Below are positions 9,992-18,900 of a DNA stretch of 64,000 nucleotides, in pieces (within the stretch, counting starts at the first letter, position 1; every line of letters begins with the position of its first letter). The DNA is from Trissonchulus latispiculum. Its lineage: Eukaryota; Nematoda; Enoplea; Enoplida; Ironidae. The notes beneath the pieces are model-generated. The model did no database searches. It saw nothing but the letters and a program-made list of their open reading frames with translations, and was not told where the DNA came from. The stretch spans positions 1 through 64,000 of the forward strand of contig JASAND010006520.1 of assembly GCA_030248195.1 (NCBI GenBank), written 5' to 3'. The position numbers were made by a program, and so were the translations under genes.

Positions 9992-12900
9992 ATGGATCAG
10001 TTTGACCCTGCCGATGACAATGGAAATGGACCCCCGAACATGGGCCCACAACATGGACCTCCTGGCCCTCCAGGCGGACCCCCACCCCCCTTCAATCCTC
10101 AAATGCCCCAATTGATGTTCCCTCAAGTACCAATGATGCCGAATGGGAATATTGAGGACCTGCTGGGTCAACTTCGAGACAGTATCCAGAACCAGGCTAT
10201 AGCCGCCTCCTATAGGGATATGCCCATTTATTCAGGGAAGGATCATGAAAACTTTGATGATCACCTTGTCAACTTCGAGAGATTCAGCCAACGCCTCAAT
10301 CTGGATGATTATCAGAAAGTTATGAACATCTCATCAACACTCAGAGGCCGAGCCGCGGAGATTTTCAAGTGCATGCCCAGAGGCGCTATGCAGCAAAATG
10401 ACTGGGAAGCCTCTGTCCGAGCCCTTAGAGAAGTAATGATCCCTCCTATGACTGATATGCATGCCACAGCTAAATTGTTCAGTATTAGGCAGGCTCCACA
10501 TGAGTCTGTCGCAGATTATTCCCTCCGTTTACAGAAATACGCCCGAATTGCATGGGAAGACCGAGCAGACCCCGATATGCTGGAGGACATCAAACTGAAG
10601 ACTTTTCTCATTGGACTGCGGAATGAATTCAAACCACACGTACCCATGGACACTGCAGACTATTCCCAAGCCTTCAAGAAAGCCCGAGAAGCAGAAGGTG
10701 TCTATCCCGGAGAAGGAACTCCCGCCTTTTTGGAAGTAGATCCGGAAGCAGCGGCATCCAGTGCAAATTTCACTGGTCCTGCCTTACTAAATACCATCAG
10801 CTCCCTGGTCCAGAGCACAGCTGTGCTTGCCAATGAAATCAAAGAAATTAAGATTTCTTCCCCTGAACGGTCAAAACCTGCCTCTCCTCCTCAAAGAGGA
10901 AGTGATAAAATCCCGTTCCCAAATGATTTTAGATGTTTTAATTGTGGACGAGCTGGACACTCGAAGCGTGAATGCCGATCACCCGGTGGCGGAGCCTACC
11001 GACCCAGAACTGACTATCCAGGCCCTCCGCGCAACAACTACAACAACAACAACAACCGCAGCAATGGAAATCCTAACAACTACCGACCTAATAATGGACA
11101 GTCTAGATATCCTCAGAATGGAAATGGAATGAATCGGAACTATAATGACCGATACCAACCCCGAAATGGACCCCCTGGACAGCAGCAACAACAATACCCT
11201 CAGCCAAGGCCTCAATGGAACAGAAATGAGGAACGAAACGCTGCAGAAGCCGTTCATGCCCCCTACGGATCCAGATTTGCTGACGTTGGTCAACAGAGGA
11301 ATCCTCCCCCCATGATTCAAGTAATTGGAGCCGAACCGGAGAGGAGAACTGCCTACTTTCCGCCTGAAAATTCCAGCCTACCCATTCAGATCTACCAATT
11401 GGAACAGGAAATCAAGGATCTTGGAGGTCAATCCTTCTCTATCCCTCCCTATGTAAAGATTGAGCAGCCTAAAGAGAAATCCACTTATACCTTGAGTGTG
11501 GAAAAGAACTCAGTGGATCCTGAGACTGAACGATTGAATCGTGAACTATACTCCTTACCTATGTATCAGAAGCCAATGTCCGTTACCTACCCCCGCAACC
11601 ATAGGTTGGAAGAACCACAAACCATAGAATATGGTTATCCTTCCCATGTAAAACAAAGGCTTTCACAGGATCTATCCACCACCCCCTCTTCCACCGAGAA
11701 GAGCTCCGAGCAAGAAAACTCCCCTGAACCATCAGTTCGTGAGATGACCCAAAAGACCCAATCATCAATGAAGAAATCCTCTGGACCTTACGATAATGAT
11801 CAGCGAAGGAATCCAGTGCGAGGTCAGTCATTAGGACGCGGACGAGGATTGCGAAGAAGCCCCCGATGCCATGATTTCACTCAGACATATCCTGCCCCCA
11901 GATTCCAATCAGTCCCTCCATCGGATGCTTTAGCCATTGGATTGGGAGAAGCAGTACGGGAATTCAGAATACAACTTGGTCTGCCCCCTACACCACAGAT
12001 TGGACCTGTCCTCAGTCATCAAGATAATGGAATTGTCTCTCTCTACCCCAACCCAGTTTCTGCAGTTCCAAGGCCTAATCCCCAGATCGATATACCTACT
12101 GTAATGCAGAGTGCGCAGAAGGTTCTTGCACATGGCAGCATGGCAATGGATTTACTGCATGCCCCCCTCGTACCCGAAACTGAACTGATGAATCAAGAAC
12201 AGCCCAAGGAGCAGATTCAAAGAGCACAAATTCAGAGTCCTGTTCCTATCCGACCAGGACCAGATTGTTATCCAGAACCCCCTCCTATGGATATGGGTCC
12301 AGTTATAAAGTTTGCCCGAAGAGTACTGGATCGATTTGGAGAAATGCTCACCGAAGAAGAACTTCTAAGAATTCTAGATCCCAACATTTTCATAACCCAG
12401 AATGGAACTCTCTCTCCTCCTCAACTGGAATATCAAATCACTGATCTTATCAAACACCCCGAGAAAAGTAAGTTTAAACCCATTGATCAGGAAGCCATCT
12501 ATGAAGTTAGCAGACGGATTCTGAAAAGACTGGGAAGATCTGTTTCTGACGAGGAATTCTACTGTTGCCTCGACAGTGATATATTGGAAGCCCCTGAAGA
12601 ATCCCCCCATGCTGGAAGACTCGACCTATGGGTTGAGAATCTACTAAACCCCCTTATCCCCTTGACGTTGGGCCTAAGAGATGACAATAAAGAGAACATT
12701 GATCCCCTATCCCACGGTGAGACGATTGGGTTGTTCCAAGGTAAATTGATCCAAAATGATCTAATGGACAGTCCAACGGATACCACCAGTTCAGATATGT
12801 CAGAAGAATCAGACGAAGAATTAGAAGATGCCACAAAGAAGCTCAAGAGCCGAAGAGTCCGGGTAAAGCTCAATGCTGTGGAACCTACTGTCATAAAGAC

Positions 12901-15900
12901 CAGAAAGAACCGAAAGAGTAAAAAGAAAAAGAAGAAGGTTATCAACAAGATCAAGAAAGCAATTGGAGAAGTCCATATTCCTGAATCTGATCTCTGCCCC
13001 CAAGATATCAAGTTTCTCCGTAGGCTCCTGAAAGATGTCCGGAGTAAAGAAAGAAAACGAGCTCAGAAGGAAGAGCGACGAGTTTGGCAACTGAAGAGAG
13101 AAAGAGAACGATCTTGGGAATCGTACCAACAATTCCTGCTTGCTCGAGCTCGTATGGAAGCCCTTCATCCCATCAGGAGAACAACTGATTCACCACCCTC
13201 TCCAAGAAGAAAAATCCCCTCGACAAGCCACAAGAATAGTCCCAGGTCAAGTTCCGTCCCTGCGACAATACGACTACCAAAAGAAGAAAAGAATCCACCT
13301 CCTTTCCCAGACGAACACAATGAACCTTCTAAGCCTAAACCACCTAATAAAGTAAAAGGCTCAATTTCATTACCCTTTCCCATCCTAGTGATGTGGATTA
13401 CCTTTGGTCTAATGATAGCTATGTTGGTCCCTTGTATCCAGGCACAAGGAAGTGAGGACTATTTCACCCAGAAAGCCAAGGCAATGAATACTATGGTATC
13501 AACTAAATGGGGATTAGCCCTATCTCCTAAAGGATTGATGGCAACCTACACTAAAACAGAATATGTCCCAATCCTCATTCATATGAAAATGCCCAAACCT
13601 CCTAGTACCAAGAGAATGAAGGCTTGGCTTTCTTTCTGCGCCCTTTGTGAGAAGCATTCTGATGAAGTGCCTGAACATTTGGCATCCAGATGTGATCAAT
13701 GTGGACACAACCCTGAAAAGGATAATGGCGTCTCCTGCTCAGCGTGCAATATACCCTATGCCAATGCTACTAAACAAATGAGGGAACATTGCAAAGCTTG
13801 TACTACGTATGGACAACGGGTGAATAATTGGCTCCGCGACTGCCCACACGAACTCCACCTAAATGGACTAATCCACAAAATCACTGAAGAATACCATGAG
13901 ATGTATAGTGGAATACTTAACACTAGATATTATTCAGCTGTAATGAAGATCATCTGCGACAAAAGCCCTATCCTGTGTAACACCTCACAACCTAAATATC
14001 AGGATTATAATGAATCCCTATATGCAGACCATGGGTACCAACATGTGAAGTCTAAATTCCCTCTTCAAAGATCTAAGCGAGCCGTTGGAACCATTATCGG
14101 CATAATTGGACTGGGTATGTCCATATCCAACACTGTTAATCTAGGATCCATAAAAGATAAAGTCGATGCCATTATTGAAGCAACTCAGAAACTGGACGAA
14201 CAAGTGATTGCTCATACCGAAGCCTTGGAAAAGATAGTCGAAACAAATGAACAGGTCTACGCTTTCATGCATTACTCGTTGCAGGAACTGCTCGGATTGA
14301 TCAATGCTGCACGATGTGAAGCCTTGACCCTGAGTACTCAGGTGCATTACTCGTTGATTGTGTCCAATTTCGAACATTCCCTTAAGCACAGTATTGATAG
14401 TGTCATGGCCGCAGGATTGGATGGACGAATCTCCCCTAGCCTCATCAACTACAAGATTATCCGTGATATAGTGAAAAATCACGCCCAACTTAACCAGACA
14501 ATTCTGAGGGACGAACCTAGTCTGATTTATAGATTTGGAAAGATCTATCCTGTACGGATGGACATCAGAAAACTACTTTTTGGGTTTATCATGGAAATAC
14601 CCACTCCCACTCGAGAAGACGTGGCACCCATCTACGAGGTCAGCAATGTTGGATATAATGATCCCTCAAATCAAGCTCAGATGAAGGCACCAGTTCCGCG
14701 TTTTGTCAGGCATGAAGTCACTCACCGCAGCTCTGAATTTTCTGAAGTCAAACTTGGAGAATGCCAATCATCACCTGGGTTATGGGTTTGTGGACCAGAA
14801 TCATTGATTTCAACGCCTCAATCAGCTTGCCTCAAAGCCATTGTTTCAGCCACACCTATCGATTCTGCTAATTGTAGACAACAGATGATGGTGAAAGTTC
14901 TAACTCCGGACACGGATTTCGCCTCCACACCAGCTGGTGTGTTGATCAGAACTAGCCATCCAGAAATTATGCTTACCCAAACCCCTCAACTGCAACATGT
15001 GTCACGAGGAGAAACCATCTCCGTCCCCAGCAACGGAGTGATATGGTTAGAGCACGGAACCTATAACCACATTATAGTGGGTGATCTTGTGCTAACCAGT
15101 GCAATAGAAGTGGTACAATACTCAGCACCTCTCATTACCTACAGAGTACCTTTCGAAGCTCCCGATCTAGGTGTGGTTCCTATTCAATTCACTGATTTGG
15201 AACGGGCAGAATACGAGAATAGAGCCGTGAAGAAATTGCTGGAAAAGCATCATCGTACTGCACCGCTCGTCATCCACCCACTCAACATGAATGTTTGGAC
15301 TGGTTTCATCATCATTCTTATCCTGGTCGCGGTGGGAATAATTGTTACCATTTGGTTTTCCCCATGTATGAGTGAATTCAGGGAAAATCTTCTCCAACGG
15401 ATGCGCGGATCATGTTTCGGTTTGGGACAACGACTGAGCAGAATTGGAACAGGAACGCAAAGAGTTCCTACCTCTCCGCCAACTTCACCTCCTAACAGCT
15501 CGAGTCCATCAGGACCGCGTAGTCAATCACCCCTGCTTGAAAGACCACTACACCCAATACACGCCATCGCAGAAGGTAGGGCAAGAGGGGCTAGGCCTCG
15601 TTCCTATGTTCATGCTCCTGGAAGAGGACAGCTGAGATTTGAAGATATTCCTCTGGAACCACTACCTCCCTATCCACCTCATTCTCCAGAATCAGGATAC
15701 CCCAACCCCATCAGACCCAGAAGACCATTATTATCCGGACCAGAAGAAGATCATCAAGGAGACGAGCCCTTTCATCAACTTCACCAATATAGAGCTGGAT
15801 CATACGAACGGGAAAGCCCACCATTGCGTGCTGCAAGTCCTGATATTGGAAGAGCTGGAGCTCGAGCCTTAACTCCACCGCCGTACCAAGGTAATCGATC

Positions 15901-18900
15901 CAGAGATCCATCGTCCGGAAGAAGATCCAGGGATCGCGTTTTTAGTTTACAGGATATTCCCGAGCACCTATCCGAATATAGATCCCCCAGTGCTTCTCCT
16001 TTGTTGATGGACATATCATTGCATGGTGTTGTGATGACGGCTCTTCTAGATACAGGAGCTAACATTACAGTTATCTCTGATAGTATGGTAAAGAAAAATA
16101 AACTTCCCACAATTGAGTTAGAAAAACCTAGATGGAGTCTGTCAGCCACTGGACATCGAATGAACATCAATAGGAAAGTTGAAGGCAAAATCACCTTTCC
16201 GGGAAGTCCAACCTACCCTCCAGTACCACATACCTTTTTTGTTAGCGAAAATGCCCCTCAGGATATCCTATTGGGAACCGACTTCTTGGCCAAATTTCAT
16301 GCCTCCTTCGAAATCTCTGTTCACACTAATGAAATTAAGATTCATTCAACCCATCCACCGGGAACCTTCTCCATCCCCATATCTACACCTCAACATCCAT
16401 TGGAAACTGCCTATAGGGTAACATTAATGGAGAATTTCACCTTACCGGCTAGATCTAGAGCAATCATCAATGCGATGGTGGAAATCCCTCCTGATGTTAT
16501 CCTAAACGTAGAAGGAGACTTCGACCCTCACCCACACAAGTTCAATTCTCCTCATCATCCAGATCGTCCCTTAGCATGCCTTCCTGCTAGAGTAAGATTA
16601 GATTCTAAACACATCGTCATCTATCTGGAAAACTATTCCAGAGATCCTATCAAGCTATACGCTAATGAATGTGTTGGAAGCGTTACACCACAAGTGCCGG
16701 ACAGAAATCACCTAAAGGGAGACGCTGAAGATGGTTGTCAATTCTATTACATCCGTACTCCAAATCAAGGTGTTCTACATCTGAATCATGTCATGGACTA
16801 CTCTGAAGAAGAATTTCCTAGAATCACCCCTAAGGTAAAGCAAGGTCAACTTCTCAACTATGATGATTTGCCAGAAGTATTCAAGGAGATGCCACGCCCT
16901 TCAGCCCTATTGACTGAGCAAGAGATTGATCAGTTCTGCGAATCCCTAATGAAGAATGAAAAGGTATTCTCGCATCATCCCTATGATGTTGGGAAGTGTT
17001 CAGTTTTTCAGGCTACCATTAATACCGGAACCAACTCCCCTTTGTATTCCCCTCCCTATCGATTACCAGTACACCTGCGAGAAACACTACTAGAAGAACT
17101 CAAAGAAATGTTGAAGCATGGATTCATTAGGCCTTCACAGAGCCCATGGGCCTCTCCTATGTTGTATGTCCCAAAACCGAATGGAAAATGGAGATTGTGT
17201 GTTGATTTCAGACGGATTAACCAAGTTTCCCAGCCGGATATCTACCCTCTACCGCGTATTGATGACATACTGGCTGCACTGAGGGGAGCCAATTATTTCA
17301 GTACGCTGGATTTGAATAAGGGATTCAATCAGATAGAACTCGATGAGGAATCCCGAGCAAAGGCAGCATTCAATACCTTCCACGGACAATTTGAATATAA
17401 CGTACTCCCTTTCGGATTAAAATCAGCCCCCGGTAACTTTCAAAGATGTATGGAGCGAGTGTTAGGGGACCTACAATGGAAGAAGTGCATCATTTATATT
17501 GATGATATCCTGATCTTCTCTAAGGATTTTGGTGAACATCTAGAAATCATGCAAGAAATTTTTGATCGACTAATAGCTGCCGACTTGAAGCTGAATACCG
17601 AGAAGTGCTCATTCCTGCAAACACAGGTGAAGTATCTGGGGCACACTATCTCAGCGAAGGGTGTAGAACCTCTAGCTGATCGAATCAAGTCCATACAAGA
17701 GTTTGCCCAACCTAAGTGTGTGAAGGATGTTGAAAGTTTCCTTGGAATGTGTGCCTACTACGCCAAGTTCATCAAAGGGTTCGCCTCGTTGGCCAGCCCC
17801 CTATATCAGCTCAAGAAAAAAGAAAACAAGTTTACTTGGCATGCAGTTCATCAGAAAGCTTTTGAGACACTAAAACAAGCTCTACAAGAAGCCCCAGTAT
17901 TGGCCCATCCTGATATCGACCGTCCATTTGTCTTACATACTGATGCTTCTGATCTTGGTTTGGGAGCAGTACTATCGCAAGAACAAGAAGATGGAAAAGA
18001 ACATCCTGTTGCCTATGCAGCTAGATCTCTGAAGAAACATGAAAAGAATTATAGTACACATGATAAGGAATGTCTTGCTATCAAATTTGGAATACAACAT
18101 TTCCGACATTTCCTGTATGGAGGCCCACCCTTCCTAGTAGTTACTGACCATTCTGCCCTCCGATGGCTCATGACTGCCCCACCTCAGAATTCACGGTTAG
18201 CTCGATGGAGAGTTGAACTTAGTGAATATACTTTTGACATCAAACATAGACCTGGAAAGGACAACAGTAATGCCGATGGATTGTCAAGAAACCCGCTTTT
18301 CCGAGACATCGCTGGACCGAAACCGAACCCACCTTTAAATATCCGAGTTATTACCCCACCAGTGGAACCAGAGGTGGCAGATGGACTTATCGGAGCTATC
18401 AATTGCCTAATTGCCTGTCACCCTATCCCCGGACGACAAGTTATGATGGCACGGAAAAGACTACAACTAGTCCCTAGTAGTGAACATAGTATCGACGAAC
18501 TATCCGAACAGATGCAATCCATCGATCTCCGGACTTTGGATGAAGTCGAGGCTGAAGCAGCCCTGAGTTCATTACAAAAACCCCGAAAAGGTGCCCAATT
18601 AGCCGTTAACTTACCCAACGCACAAGAACGGAAAGATCTGGACATACAAAGTTCCTCCCACGAAGGAAAATCGCTAGGAGTACAGGACATTGCAGCGGAA
18701 CCAGGACACATCGATTCAAACTCCACCCCTTCTCAAAAGAATGAAGGTCTGGAAGATAACCCTCTTGAGGATGAACACGAAGAAGCCCACAAAGGATCAA
18801 ACCAACATAGTCCTAAGTCATTATCATCTGGATCCTGGGATGCTGATTTCTTCGCTTCAAAGCCTGTGGATGATACAGATCAACCGGAGATACCTGTCGC

